Below, in pieces: positions 45,022 through 55,015 of a stretch of DNA of 64,000 bases (positions are counted from its first letter, which is position 1; the number at the start of each line of letters is the position of its first letter). The DNA lies in assembly GCF_014645615.1 (NCBI RefSeq), contig NZ_BMMB01000012.1, positions 1-64,000 of the forward strand, in the 5' to 3' direction. Below the pieces are notes generated by a model, which was given only the letters and a program-made list of their open reading frames with translations, had not been told where the DNA came from and did no database searches. The stretch is from Paenibacillus hunanensis (GTDB taxonomy: Bacteria > Bacillota > Bacilli > Paenibacillales > Paenibacillaceae). Both the position numbers and the translations under genes were made by a program.

Positions 45022-46485
45022 TTAAGCGCCTTTGATCTGTGCTTCCAGACGGGCAATGACGCGGTCACGACCGAGCAGGTAGATCGTATGGTTCAGGTCG
45101 CGTCCGTGCATTTCGCCTGTCAGTGCAACGCGGATCGGCATAAATAGCTGTTTGCCCTTGTAGCCTGTTTCCTTTTGCACTTCCTTGATCAGCGTTGCTG
45201 CAACGGTTGGACTGAATTCATCCGAAGCTTTGATTTTATCTAGCAAAGCTTGCAGAACGGTCTTCACATGCTCTTCACCGAGCAGCTGCTGTGCTTCGGT
45301 ATCCAGCTCCAGATGCGAGCGGAAGAACATCGCGGACAGATCAACGATATCGGATGCCGATACCATTTGCTCCTGATAGAGAGCGACCAGATCATGTGCC
45401 CATGCTTGCTGCTCTTCGCTTAGCTCCGCTGGCAGACGACCTGCTTTTTGCAGATGCGGAATCGCCATCGCTGCGATACGATCCGTATCGGCTTTTTTGA
45501 TATACGTGTTGTTCAGGTGAGCCAGCTTGTTCGTATCGAATACAGCCGGGCTACGGGACAGACGCTTCGCATCAAAGATGTTGATCAGCTCTTCACGGGA
45601 GAAGATCTCTTCTTCTCCTTCTGGTGACCAGCCCAGCAGCACGATAAAGTTGAACAACGCTTCTGGCAGGTAGCCCAGCTGATCATATTGCTCGATAAAT
45701 TGAATGATCGATTCATCGCGCTTGCTCAGCTTTTTGTGGTTTTCGTTGACGATCAGCGTCATATGACCGAATTGCGGTGGCTCCCAGCCGAGCGCTTCAT
45801 AGATCATCAGCTGACGCGGTGTATTGGATACATGGTCTTCCCCACGCAGTACATGGGAAATCTTCATCAGGTGGTCATCCAGTGCAACCGCAAAGTTGTA
45901 CGTTGGGATGCCGTCCTTTTTCACGATAACGAAGTCACCTGTATCTTCCGTCGTAAACGAAATCTCGCCTTTGACGATATCGTTAAACGTATACGTTTTG
46001 TTCTCTGGTACACGGAAACGTATGCTTGGTACGCGACCTTCTGCTTCATAGGCAGCACATTGCTCTGGAGTCAGATCACGGTGCTTACCGGAGTAACGAG
46101 GAGTTTCGCCGCGAGCGATCTGCTCTTCGCGCTCCTGCTCCAGCTCTGCCTCTGTGCAATAGCATTTGTAAGCCAGTCCACGATCAAGCAGGTCTTGCCA
46201 GTATTGACGATAGATGTCCAGACGCTCGGTTTGGCGATAAGGGCCATATTCGCCACCTACGTCAATACTCTCATCCCACTCGATACCGAGCCATTTCAGA
46301 TAGGACAGCTGGTTTTCCTCACCGCCCTCCACATTACGTTTTACGTCCGTATCCTCGATACGAATGATAAACTTGCCACCCTGACTGCGGGCAAATAGAT
46401 AGTTAAACAATGCGGTACGCGCATTACCGATATGCAGGTGTCCGGTTGGACTTGGTGCATAACGTACACGAATTTCATTAGACAT
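45022..46485 (-). CDS. gltX: Glutamyl-tRNA synthetase
   Basis: Class I synthetase (487 aa from MSNEIRVRYAPSPTGHLH). HIGH-like motif GHLHIGNAR; KMSKS-like KKLSKRDES. It is probably the non-discriminating type that also charges tRNA-Gln, as usual in Bacilli without glnS (family knowledge). ATG 46485 has AGGAGG 10 bp upstream; a 24-codon extension is rejected. It sits 50 bp after ispF. Confidence 0.97.
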   Translation of the reverse strand: MSNEIRVRYAPSPTGHLHIGNARTALFNYLFARSQGGKFIIRIEDTDVKRNVEGGEENQLSYLKWLGIEWDESIDVGGEYGPYRQTERLDIYRQYWQDLLDRGLAYKCYCTEAELEQEREEQIARGETPRYSGKHRDLTPEQCAAYEAEGRVPSIRFRVPENKTYTFNDIVKGEISFTTEDTGDFVIVKKDGIPTYNFAVALDDHLMKISHVLRGEDHVSNTPRQLMIYEALGWEPPQFGHMTLIVNENHKKLSKRDESIIQFIEQYDQLGYLPEALFNFIVLLGWSPEGEEEIFSREELINIFDAKRLSRSPAVFDTNKLAHLNNTYIKKADTDRIAAMAIPHLQKAGRLPAELSEEQQAWAHDLVALYQEQMVSASDIVDLSAMFFRSHLELDTEAQQLLGEEHVKTVLQALLDKIKASDEFSPTVAATLIKEVQKETGYKGKQLFMPIRVALTGEMHGRDLNHTIYLLGRDRVIARLEAQIKGA

Positions 46486-46535
46486 AATATTAGTTCCTCC
46501 TGATTCAACAAAATAGTTACCTGCTGGACTCCAAT

Positions 46536-47018
46536 TTAGACGTCTTTCACCAGACAAATCACTGCCTGTGCTGCAATGCCCTCACCACGTCCGGTAAAGC
46601 CAAGCCACTCGGTTGTAGTCGCTTTTACATTCACCTGATCTGCTGCTTCCGCTTCCAGTATAGAAGCGATTACTTCCACCATTTGTGGAATATAGGGTGC
46701 CATCTTCGGCTTTTGCGCGATAATGGTCGCGTCTACATTGCCAAGACGATAGCCACGCTCTCGAATCAGACCCCATACATGCTGAAGCAGCTTTACGCTG
46801 TCCGCATCCTTGAATGCCGGGTCGGTATCTGGAAAATGCTTGCCGATATCACCCAGTCCAAGTGCGCCAAGTGCCGCATCTGCAATCGTATGCAGCAGCA
46901 CATCGGCATCGGAATGTCCGAGCAATCCTTTTTCATATGGAATGGTCACTCCGCCAATAATACACGGGCGGCCCTCGACCAGCTGATGCACATCAAATCC
47001 CTGTCCTACACGAATCAT
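46536..47018 (-). CDS. ispF: 2-C-methyl-D-erythritol 2,4-cyclodiphosphate synthase
   Basis: MEP-pathway enzyme (160 aa). Metal ligands in GFDVHQL (Asp, His) and the following GLLGHSDADVLLH are present, as is the C-terminal TTTEWLGFTGRGEGIAAQAV. Its ATG overlaps the ispD stop by 4 bases (ATGA). Confidence 0.97.
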   Translation of the reverse strand: MIRVGQGFDVHQLVEGRPCIIGGVTIPYEKGLLGHSDADVLLHTIADAALGALGLGDIGKHFPDTDPAFKDADSVKLLQHVWGLIRERGYRLGNVDATIIAQKPKMAPYIPQMVEVIASILEAEAADQVNVKATTTEWLGFTGRGEGIAAQAVICLVKDV

Positions 47019-47713
47019 GATCTATTCTCTCCCTTGCGAGCAAGTAAATATGCAGCGTAATCCAGATCGTCGGGTGTGGTCAGCTTAATATTCGTATAGC
47101 TGCCCTCAACGACTGTAATCGGTGTACCCAAACGTTCAACCAGCATCGCATCATCCGTGCCACGAAATCCGGTTGCCTCTGCCTGCTGGTGTGCAGCAAG
47201 CAGATCGGTATAGCGAAAGGTCTGCGGTGTTTGAATGGCCCATAATGTACTACGGTCAGGCGTATCCGCGATGTGCAGATTACGATCCACTTGCTTGATC
47301 GTATCCTTAACCGGTACAGCCAGCACGGAAGCACCTACCTGCTGTGCAGCCTCCAGACAGTGATGAAGCTGCTGCTCCGTGACAAACGGACGCACACCAT
47401 CATGCACCATCACCCAGTCGGATTGTAGCTGCTGAAGTCCAAGGTACACGGACTCCTGACGATCATAGCCGCCAGCGACAACCTCTGTCACCTTGAGCAA
47501 TCCATATTCCTTGATCCAGTCCTTACAGCGTTCCAGATCATCCGCTCCTGTGACGACAACGATCTCGTCTACAAGCTCTGAACGTTCAAACACTTCCAGT
47601 GTATGTATAATGATCGGCTTGTTTTGGAGCCTAAGATACTGCTTGCTTTCCACCGTGCCCATACGCGAGCCTTTACCGGCTGCGACCACGATGATTCCGG
47701 CTTTTTGTGCCAT
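47015..47713 (-). CDS. ispD: 2-C-methyl-D-erythritol 4-phosphate cytidylyltransferase
   Basis: MEP-pathway enzyme (232 aa from MAQKAGIIVVAAGKGSRMG). GIIVVAAGKGSRMG is the nucleotide-binding loop; VMVHDGVRPFV is the family signature. ATG 47713 has AAGGA 8 bp upstream; earlier in-frame starts are rejected. It is coupled to ispF by a 4-bp overlap. Confidence 0.96.
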   Translation of the reverse strand: MAQKAGIIVVAAGKGSRMGTVESKQYLRLQNKPIIIHTLEVFERSELVDEIVVVTGADDLERCKDWIKEYGLLKVTEVVAGGYDRQESVYLGLQQLQSDWVMVHDGVRPFVTEQQLHHCLEAAQQVGASVLAVPVKDTIKQVDRNLHIADTPDRSTLWAIQTPQTFRYTDLLAAHQQAEATGFRGTDDAMLVERLGTPITVVEGSYTNIKLTTPDDLDYAAYLLARKGENRS

Positions 47714-47874
47714 AATCCCCATCCTTAGCGATAAAGCGTGTGAATTCCATTCCTTAATAATATACCCGTCTGCACCTACAGCACAACAGCGAATAGGAGT
47801 AGACACCGCGTCCGTCGCCGCACACTCGTTGATTTGCTGGTGGTTTTGGGGCTCGGTCGCTGTTTCGCTTATCC

Positions 47875-48945
47875 TTACTGCTCGATCTGTGGATCATGCG
47901 GACGGGCGAAGATCATTTTACCGTTAGCGGTCTGTAGTACACTGGTGATCACGACATCTACCTCACGCCCCATATACTCGCGTCCCTGCTCGATCACGAT
48001 CATCGTACCATCCTCCAGATGTGCGATGCCCTGTCCTGCTTCCTTTCCTGCTCTCGTCACCTGTACCTGTAATAGCTCTCCAGCAAGCAGCTGCGGCTTT
48101 AGCAATGCTGCCAGACGATTGATCGACAGCACTCGAATCCCATGTAGCCCGGCAATCTGCTCCAAGTTACGATCATGGGTAACGAGAACAGCTTTACGTG
48201 CTGCTGCCAGCTGTACCAGTCGCTCATCTGCGCTCAACGTCTCCGAATAATGCGTCGTCGCCACCTCTAATTCAATACCAGGCAATGTGTGTAAACGGGT
48301 GAGGGTATCCAGTCCCTTTTTCCCGCGCTGACGACGCAGTGTATCGGAGGAATCCGCAATCCATTGCAGCTCCTGTACAATGAAATCTGGCACGATCACA
48401 ATCCCATTCATAAAGCCACATTCAATCACACCTTCAATTCGTCCATCAATCGCAATATTGGCATCGATCACACTGATCATAGGCATCGTAGTGGGCAAGG
48501 CTTCTTCTACCATCTTGGATGGCATCTGTGGCGCGTCAGGCTGCGGTGTATCCTGATCAGGCTGCTCTGCTACAGTTATCTTTTGCTTTCGAAATAATAG
48601 CTCGCCTGCACGCTCATAACCGGTACGCATGCCGAGATACCCGAGCGTCAGCATGAGAAATGTACGCACGATCTCATACATAGGCTCCCACCAGCCAACG
48701 ATCGAAGCCCCCAGCCAGCCGAGCACCAGTCCGAGCAGCAGCCCACAGGAAGCAGAAATGACCTTATCGATCGGCATCGCCAGCACCTGCAAGCGGCGCT
48801 TTTCCAAGACGACCAGCAATCGCCGAATGATCAGCGACAGTAGCAGTGCAGCCATTAAAATAAGTGCAATTTCAAAAAATGTGCGTAGCGGACTTCCCTC
48901 CCCTTGCCATAGCACCATATTCCATTGAATGAGTTGATCGAGCAT
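47875..48945 (-). CDS. PIN/TRAM domain membrane protein (YacL family)
   Basis: A 356-aa protein with N-terminal membrane segments (TFFEIALILMAALLLSLIIR and others to about 115). A PIN nuclease domain follows (ISVIDANIAIDGRIEGVIEC, about 155-175; later acidic residue in VLVTHDRNLEQIAGLHGI), then a C-terminal TRAM domain. The family is found next to ispD or disA in Firmicutes; its RNA target is unknown to me. ATG 48945 has AAGGAG 8 bp upstream. Confidence 0.88.
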   Translation of the reverse strand: MLDQLIQWNMVLWQGEGSPLRTFFEIALILMAALLLSLIIRRLLVVLEKRRLQVLAMPIDKVISASCGLLLGLVLGWLGASIVGWWEPMYEIVRTFLMLTLGYLGMRTGYERAGELLFRKQKITVAEQPDQDTPQPDAPQMPSKMVEEALPTTMPMISVIDANIAIDGRIEGVIECGFMNGIVIVPDFIVQELQWIADSSDTLRRQRGKKGLDTLTRLHTLPGIELEVATTHYSETLSADERLVQLAAARKAVLVTHDRNLEQIAGLHGIRVLSINRLAALLKPQLLAGELLQVQVTRAGKEAGQGIAHLEDGTMIVIEQGREYMGREVDVVITSVLQTANGKMIFARPHDPQIEQ

Positions 48946-48980
48946 CTGTTTATCTCCTTTGTTGTCATTTTCCCAATAAA

Positions 48981-49024
48981 AAAAGCATTCATTCCCCAAG
49001 TGAAGTCGAGAAATAAATGCTTTT
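48981..49024 (-). terminator. Hairpin terminator after pssA
   Basis: On the minus strand AAAAGCATTT pairs with AATGCTTTT across a loop of about 25 nt, followed by TTTATT. It lies about 35 bp past the pssA stop; the PIN/TRAM gene starts just beyond. Confidence 0.6.
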
Positions 49025-49059
49025 TATCGTGTGCTTTAATACGTCCGCCTTCGCTTGAT

Positions 49060-49791
49060 TTAACGAAGGGACTCTTTGGATGGATTATCATCATCCTGAC
49101 GAGTTTGCCGATGACGGCGCATCAATTTGCGAATATTCTGTTTGAACCCGTAAAGGGCATAAGCAGCAAGGGGTACGAAAATAAGCTTGGATACTTGATC
49201 CGGGAACATGATTGCAATCACAACCGCTGCGATAATCACGACCGGTGCGAGCCACAATGCTTTTTTCGGAATGCCGACTTTTTTGAAATTCGGATATTTT
49301 ACCTGACTGACCATCAGATACGATACGATAAATGTACTGATGACCATATAGGGTGTAGATACTTCATTATGGAAAAGCGACAACGTTGCCAGTACGCCAC
49401 CAGCTGCCGGAATCGGCAACCCGGTAAAATAGCCCGGTACTCCAGCTTTGACATTAAATCTGGCCAAACGCATCGCTCCGCACATCGGAAAAATCAATGA
49501 CGCAGTAATCGCAAGAACAGGGTTAATGTCTTTGAATACCATAGCATACATAATGACAATCGGTGCTACACCAAAAGAAACCAGGTCAGACAGGGAGTCC
49601 AGCTCTTTCCCAAATTCGCTTTGCGCATTGAGCGCACGCGCCATACGTCCGTCCAGACCATCCATTAACATCGCTACAATGACCATAATAGCCGCCAGAC
49701 TATAATTTTCATTGAGCGCCAGTAAAATAGCCAACATTCCAAGTCCCAGGTTAAACAGCGTACACAGGTTTGGAATTGATTTCGTTATCAT
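49060..49791 (-). CDS. pssA: CDP-diacylglycerol-serine O-phosphatidyltransferase
   Basis: Makes phosphatidylserine at the membrane (243 aa), the precursor of phosphatidylethanolamine. The CDP-alcohol phosphotransferase motif DGLDGRMARALNAQSEFGKE (about 44-63), continuing to LDSLSD, contains the catalytic Asp residues. About six to eight membrane segments; a basic tail (about 220-243) ends the protein. Confidence 0.92.
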   Translation of the reverse strand: MITKSIPNLCTLFNLGLGMLAILLALNENYSLAAIMVIVAMLMDGLDGRMARALNAQSEFGKELDSLSDLVSFGVAPIVIMYAMVFKDINPVLAITASLIFPMCGAMRLARFNVKAGVPGYFTGLPIPAAGGVLATLSLFHNEVSTPYMVISTFIVSYLMVSQVKYPNFKKVGIPKKALWLAPVVIIAAVVIAIMFPDQVSKLIFVPLAAYALYGFKQNIRKLMRRHRQTRQDDDNPSKESLR

Positions 49792-49846
49792 TTTGTCACC
49801 TCAAAGATGGATATATTAACCAATTAACTTTACGATTCTAACGCTT

Positions 49847-50923
49847 TTAGATTTGTCTGTCAATAAATACTTGCTCTTGAATTCGCTCCAGACCGGAACG
49901 AATAGTGCGTGCACGAACCTCGCCAATGCCGTCTACCTCGTCTAATTCATCGATAGTGGCGTTGATCACATGATGCAATGCGCCGAAGCGCTCGACCAAA
50001 TTATGAATGATCACATTAGGCAATCGTGGAATTTTGTTCAGCACACGATAGCCGCGTGTTGGTACGATTTCCTCGGATTGCGCTGCCGCCATCGGATAGC
50101 CGAGCATTTTGACAATCTGATTCGCATCCATAAGCTCATTATCGGTAATTCGCTTCAATCCATTAATGATCTCATTCAAACGTTCCTCGCTAATATCGCG
50201 TCCGTAATCCTTGAGCAGCAGACGGAACTCTTCTTCGATCGTACCAATCAGCTCCTCCATCTGCATCGAGATCAGACGACCTTCCGCACCCAGCTCGGTA
50301 ATATAACGATCAATCTCCGTCTGAATACGCAGCACCATCTCGACGCGCTGGATCACGCCTGCGACCTCAGCAATCGTTACCATTTGCTCAAACTCGGATG
50401 CGGTCAGGTTCGTCAGTGCCTGACCCAGTACAACCTGATAACGCTCCAGCGTCTGAATCGCCTGATTCGCTTTGGTCAAAATAACACCGATTTCCTTGAG
50501 CGCATAACGCAAATTCCCTTTATACAGTGTAATAATATTACGACGCTGCGAAATGGAGATCACCAGCTCACCCGTCTGCTTGGCGACGCGTTCTGCTGTA
50601 CGGTGACGAATCCCGGTCTCGATCGACGAGATCGAGGAATCTGGAATCAGCTGTGTATTAGCATACAGAATTCGTTTCAGATCATCACTCAAAATAATCG
50701 CACCATCCATCTTCGCCAGCTCATACAAATAGTTTGGCGAAAACTCGCAATCGATCGAAAAGCCGCCATCTACGACCTCCATCACCTGAGGGGTGGAGCC
50801 GACGACGATCAGTCCGCCCGTTTTGGCGCGCAGCACGTTCTCCAGTCCATCGCGAAAAGCAGTGCCTGGCGCTACCATTTTCAATAAACGATTGATTTTC
50901 TCAGCCTGGCTGAGCTCCTTCAT
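49847..50923 (-). CDS. disA: DNA integrity scanning diadenylate cyclase DisA
   Basis: Makes cyclic di-AMP and scans DNA for lesions (358 aa). The DAC domain shows DGA (73-75) and RHR (106-108), both essential for catalysis. A helical spine is followed by a C-terminal helix-hairpin-helix domain (IDELDEVDGIGEVRARTIRSG-like, quoted here in part) that binds branched DNA. It is 12 bp downstream of radA. Confidence 0.97.
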   Translation of the reverse strand: MKELSQAEKINRLLKMVAPGTAFRDGLENVLRAKTGGLIVVGSTPQVMEVVDGGFSIDCEFSPNYLYELAKMDGAIILSDDLKRILYANTQLIPDSSISSIETGIRHRTAERVAKQTGELVISISQRRNIITLYKGNLRYALKEIGVILTKANQAIQTLERYQVVLGQALTNLTASEFEQMVTIAEVAGVIQRVEMVLRIQTEIDRYITELGAEGRLISMQMEELIGTIEEEFRLLLKDYGRDISEERLNEIINGLKRITDNELMDANQIVKMLGYPMAAAQSEEIVPTRGYRVLNKIPRLPNVIIHNLVERFGALHHVINATIDELDEVDGIGEVRARTIRSGLERIQEQVFIDRQI

Positions 50924-50935
50924 ACCCTGTTCCCC

Positions 50936-52312
50936 CTAGTCCAACGCAGCCTTTAATGCTTCCGCTATCGTATTTACACCTATTAATTGAATATCCTTAG
51001 GATGCTTCCAGCCCTTCATGCTCTTCTCCGGCATGATCACCCGTTTAAAGCCCAGCTTGGCAGCTTCCTTCACACGCTGCTCTGCTCTCGATACAGCACG
51101 TACTTCACCGGTCAAGCCGATCTCACCAAATACGACATCATCTGGCTTGGTTGGTGCATCGCGGAAGCTGGAAGCGAGACTGACTGCAATTGCCAGATCG
51201 ACCGCCGGCTCATCCAGTCGCACACCGCCAGCTACGTTCAGGTAAGCATCCTGATTTTGCAGGAACATGCCCATCCGTTTCTCCAGTACCGCAATGATAA
51301 GCGCAAGGCGATTGTTATCGATGCCTGTCCCCATACGCCGTGGTGATGGGAAATGCGTTGCCGCAACCAGTGCCTGCAATTCTACCAACATCGGACGTGT
51401 TCCTTCCATGCTGGCAATAACCGTCGAGCCTGCCGCTCCCATTGCACGCTCCGACAGGAAGAGCTCAGATGGATTCGACACCTCGGTCAAGCCTTCTTCA
51501 TGCATCTCGAAAATACCCATTTCATTCGTCGAGCCAAAACGGTTCTTGACCGCACGCAGCAATCGATACGTATGATGACGCTCTCCTTCAAAGTACAGCA
51601 CGCAGTCTACCATATGCTCCAGCATCCGTGGACCAGCAATCGCACCTTCCTTGGTCACATGCCCAACGAGCACGGTCGCGATGCCGCGAATTTTGGCAAC
51701 ACGCATAAAGCGTGACGTACATTCACGCACCTGTGACACACTACCTGGCGCACTCGTCACCTCAGGCTGATATACCGTCTGGATCGAGTCAATGACGAGA
51801 AAGCCCGGATTGATGCTATCGATCGCTTCCTCGATCAGATCCATATTACTTTCACACAGTACGAATAGCTCATTGGACAATGCGCCTAGACGCTCAGCAC
51901 GCAGCTTCGTTTGACGAACCGATTCCTCGCCTGAAATATATAACACACGCAAGCCTGCCTGTGTGAGCGCATGAGAAGTTTGCAGCAACAGTGTAGATTT
52001 CCCGATCCCTGGATCACCACCGACCAGCACGAGCGAGCCGGGCACAACACCACCGCCAAGCACACGATTTAGCTCTTGAATACCGGTTTGAATGCGCGGT
52101 TCCTGACCTGCTTCTACCTCGGTAATCGCCTGTGCTTTTTGCGTGGTTTGGGTCTGGAACAGACTGGAGTTCATTCCCTGCGTTTTAACCGCAGTGGTTT
52201 CCTTTTCCTCGACCATCGTGTTCCATGCCTGACAACCGGGGCATTTGCCATACCACTTCGGTGATTCATATCCACAATCGGTACAGAAAAATTTTGTTTT
52301 TACTTTTGCCAT
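50936..52312 (-). CDS. radA: DNA repair protein RadA
   Basis: DNA helicase acting in recombination branch migration (458 aa). Zinc site C10-x2-C13 ... C24-x2-C27, Walker A GGDPGIGKST (98-107), KNRFG motif (256-260), and a C-terminal Lon-like domain. In B. subtilis RadA interacts with DisA; the two are adjacent here, 12 bp apart. A 212-bp gap with a terminator separates it from clpC. Confidence 0.97.
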   Translation of the reverse strand: MAKVKTKFFCTDCGYESPKWYGKCPGCQAWNTMVEEKETTAVKTQGMNSSLFQTQTTQKAQAITEVEAGQEPRIQTGIQELNRVLGGGVVPGSLVLVGGDPGIGKSTLLLQTSHALTQAGLRVLYISGEESVRQTKLRAERLGALSNELFVLCESNMDLIEEAIDSINPGFLVIDSIQTVYQPEVTSAPGSVSQVRECTSRFMRVAKIRGIATVLVGHVTKEGAIAGPRMLEHMVDCVLYFEGERHHTYRLLRAVKNRFGSTNEMGIFEMHEEGLTEVSNPSELFLSERAMGAAGSTVIASMEGTRPMLVELQALVAATHFPSPRRMGTGIDNNRLALIIAVLEKRMGMFLQNQDAYLNVAGGVRLDEPAVDLAIAVSLASSFRDAPTKPDDVVFGEIGLTGEVRAVSRAEQRVKEAAKLGFKRVIMPEKSMKGWKHPKDIQLIGVNTIAEALKAALD

Positions 52313-52434
52313 GGACGTCCCTTTCTATTTATACGTTAACTTGATGTTAACACTTCATTTATTTTAGTGCTAATTCCGGAGACTATCCGGCAATAGCAGA
52401 CAATATTTTGCAGTCTATTCTATTATAACATTAA

Positions 52435-52478
52435 AAAGGTTGGTTCCGCGGGCAGATTTGCCTTTGGAACCAACCTTT
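52435..52478 (-). terminator. Intrinsic terminator after clpC
   Basis: AAAGGTTGGTTCC and GGAACCAACCTTT form a 13-bp perfect stem with an 18-nt loop, followed by TTAAT on the minus strand. It lies 47 bp after the clpC stop and likely ends the ctsR operon, so radA-disA need another promoter. Confidence 0.85.
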
Positions 52479-52524
52479 ATTTTTACGATGCTTTCGTTAA
52501 AGCGAAGTGATTCTAATCTGTGGA

Positions 52525-54996
52525 TTAGGACTTCGTCTGGTTGGCAGATACTTCATCTGTCTGCTCGGAAGGCGCTGCCTTCTCTACAGTCAGTGCGCCG
52601 TCCTTCTCATTGATGATCAGGTGATCACCTTTGGTGACATTTCCGGTCAACAGTTCTTCGGACAGACGATCTTCAATATGCTTCTGGATTGCACGACGCA
52701 GTGGACGCGCACCATAGGCAGGATCGAAGCCTTCCTTCGCAAGGAATGCTTTGGCTGTATCTGTCAGTGTAAAGTCGACCGCGTATTCACGCAGACGCTT
52801 ACGCAGTTCTTCGGACATGAGGGTAACGATCTCGGCGATATGCTTCTCTTCCAGCGAGTGGAATACGATCACATCATCGATCCGGTTCAGGAACTCCGGA
52901 CGGAAGTGGCGTTTCAGCTCATCCGTTACTTTACCCTTCATGTTGTTGTACTCTGCACCGGAATCAATCGTGGCAGTGAAGCCGAGCGTTGTGTTCCGGC
53001 GAATCGCTTCTGCACCTACGTTGGAGGTCAGAATGATCAGCGTATTACGGAAGTCAACAACGCGGCCTTTGGAATCCGTCAGACGACCGTCTTCCAGTAC
53101 TTGCAGCAGGATGTTGAATACTTCCGGGTGAGCCTTCTCGATCTCATCCAGCAGGACTACAGAATATGGCTTACGACGTACTTTCTCTGTCAGCTGTCCG
53201 CCTTCTTCATAGCCTACATATCCTGGAGGCGCACCTACGAGACGGGAAGTCGAATGCTTCTCCATGTACTCAGACATATCGATACGGATGATTGCATTTT
53301 CATCACCGAACATCGATTCGGCCAGCGCACGAGCCAGCTCGGTTTTACCAACACCCGTAGGACCGAGGAAGATAAATGAACCCATTGGACGCTTCGGATC
53401 TTTCAGACCTGCACGTGCACGGCGGATCGCACGGCTGACAGCAACAACTGCTTCTTCCTGTCCGATGACACGCTCATGCAGCAGGCTTTCCATGTTGAGT
53501 AAACGATCGGTTTCCTCTTCCTTCAGCTTCGTTACCGGGATACCCGTCCAGTTAGCTACGATATCCGCGATATCCTCAGGTGTTACCTCGGAATCGGTAC
53601 GACCTTGTTTTTCTTTCCACTGATTACGAGTAGTATCCAGCTCTTCACGGATTTTTTGCTCGGTATCACGCAGTGCTGCCGCTTTTTCAAACTCCTGGCT
53701 TTGTACAGCCGCGTCTTTTTCCTTACGGATATCTTCGAGACGGCTTTCCAGCTGCTTGAGATTTGGCGGTACAGTGTACGAGTTCAGCCTTACTTTGGAG
53801 CCCGCTTCATCGATCAGGTCGATCGCTTTATCCGGCAAGAAGCGGTCTGTGATGTAACGATCCGACAGCTTGACTGCCTGCTCGATCGCTTCATCGGTAA
53901 TTTTCACACGGTGATGGGCTTCGTAACGATCGCGCAGTCCCATCAGAATCTGAATCGCTTCTTCTGGAGATGGCTGATCCACCGTGATTGGTTGGAAACG
54001 ACGCTCCAGCGCTGCGTCTTTTTCGATATATTTGCGATATTCGTCCAGTGTAGTGGCACCGATACATTGCAGCTCACCACGTGCCAGTGCAGGCTTCAGA
54101 ATGTTAGATGCGTCAATCGCACCTTCCGCTCCACCTGCGCCGATCAAGGTGTGTAGCTCATCAATGAACAGTACGATGTTGCCAGCCTGGCGAATTTCGT
54201 CCATGATTTTTTTGAGGCGGTCTTCAAACTCACCGCGGTATTTCGTACCGGCAACAACCGAACCCATATCCAGCGTCATGACACGTTTGTCACGCAGCGT
54301 TTCTGGAATTTCGTTGTTGATGATCTTTTGTGCAAGACCTTCGGCGATGGCAGTTTTACCAACGCCCGGCTCACCGATCAATACCGGATTGTTTTTCGTA
54401 CGACGGCTCAGTACCTGAATCACGCGCTCGATTTCTTTACTACGTCCGATAACTGGGTCGAGGTTGCTATCCTTAGCGATCGCTGTCAGATCGCGTGCCA
54501 GGCTATCCAGTGTTGGCGTGCTTACGTTAGCAGGTGTACCATGATGACTGGATACAGCCTCATTGCTACCCAGCAGCTGCAATACTTGCTGACGTGCCTT
54601 ATTCAGGCTAATGCCCAGATTGTTCAGTACACGGGCTGCTACGCCTTCACCCTCGCGGATCAGACCGAGCAGGATATGCTCTGTGCCCACATACGTATGA
54701 CCAAGCTTACGCGCTTCGTCCATCGAAAGCTCGATGACCTTTTTCGCACGCGGAGTATAAGCAATGTTGGTAGGCTGCTCTTGACCGCGGCCAATCAGCG
54801 ATTCTACCTCGTCCTGAATTTTTTCAAGTCCAAGACCAAGACCAATCAGCGCTTTGGCAGCAATGCCTTCGCCCTCACGAATTAATCCAAGCAAAATATG
54901 CTCTGTACCGATGTTATTATGACCGAGACGAACCGCTTCTTCCTGTGCCAGGGCCAGGACTTTTTGCGCCCGCTCCGTAAATCTGCCAAACATCAT
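52525..54996 (-). CDS. clpC: ATP-dependent Clp protease ATPase subunit ClpC
   Basis: Hsp100 unfoldase partner of ClpP (823 aa). N-domain repeats (about 1-145), two AAA+ modules with Walker A GEPGVGKT (about 207) and GPTGVGKT (about 550), the M-domain with a UVR-like segment between them, and a C-terminal D2-small domain. It needs McsB or other adaptors. The start MMFGRFTERA is 9 bp after GGAGG. Confidence 0.97.
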   Translation of the reverse strand: MMFGRFTERAQKVLALAQEEAVRLGHNNIGTEHILLGLIREGEGIAAKALIGLGLGLEKIQDEVESLIGRGQEQPTNIAYTPRAKKVIELSMDEARKLGHTYVGTEHILLGLIREGEGVAARVLNNLGISLNKARQQVLQLLGSNEAVSSHHGTPANVSTPTLDSLARDLTAIAKDSNLDPVIGRSKEIERVIQVLSRRTKNNPVLIGEPGVGKTAIAEGLAQKIINNEIPETLRDKRVMTLDMGSVVAGTKYRGEFEDRLKKIMDEIRQAGNIVLFIDELHTLIGAGGAEGAIDASNILKPALARGELQCIGATTLDEYRKYIEKDAALERRFQPITVDQPSPEEAIQILMGLRDRYEAHHRVKITDEAIEQAVKLSDRYITDRFLPDKAIDLIDEAGSKVRLNSYTVPPNLKQLESRLEDIRKEKDAAVQSQEFEKAAALRDTEQKIREELDTTRNQWKEKQGRTDSEVTPEDIADIVANWTGIPVTKLKEEETDRLLNMESLLHERVIGQEEAVVAVSRAIRRARAGLKDPKRPMGSFIFLGPTGVGKTELARALAESMFGDENAIIRIDMSEYMEKHSTSRLVGAPPGYVGYEEGGQLTEKVRRKPYSVVLLDEIEKAHPEVFNILLQVLEDGRLTDSKGRVVDFRNTLIILTSNVGAEAIRRNTTLGFTATIDSGAEYNNMKGKVTDELKRHFRPEFLNRIDDVIVFHSLEEKHIAEIVTLMSEELRKRLREYAVDFTLTDTAKAFLAKEGFDPAYGARPLRRAIQKHIEDRLSEELLTGNVTKGDHLIINEKDGALTVEKAAPSEQTDEVSANQTKS

Positions 54997-55015
54997 ATTC
55001 AAGCACCTCCACGGT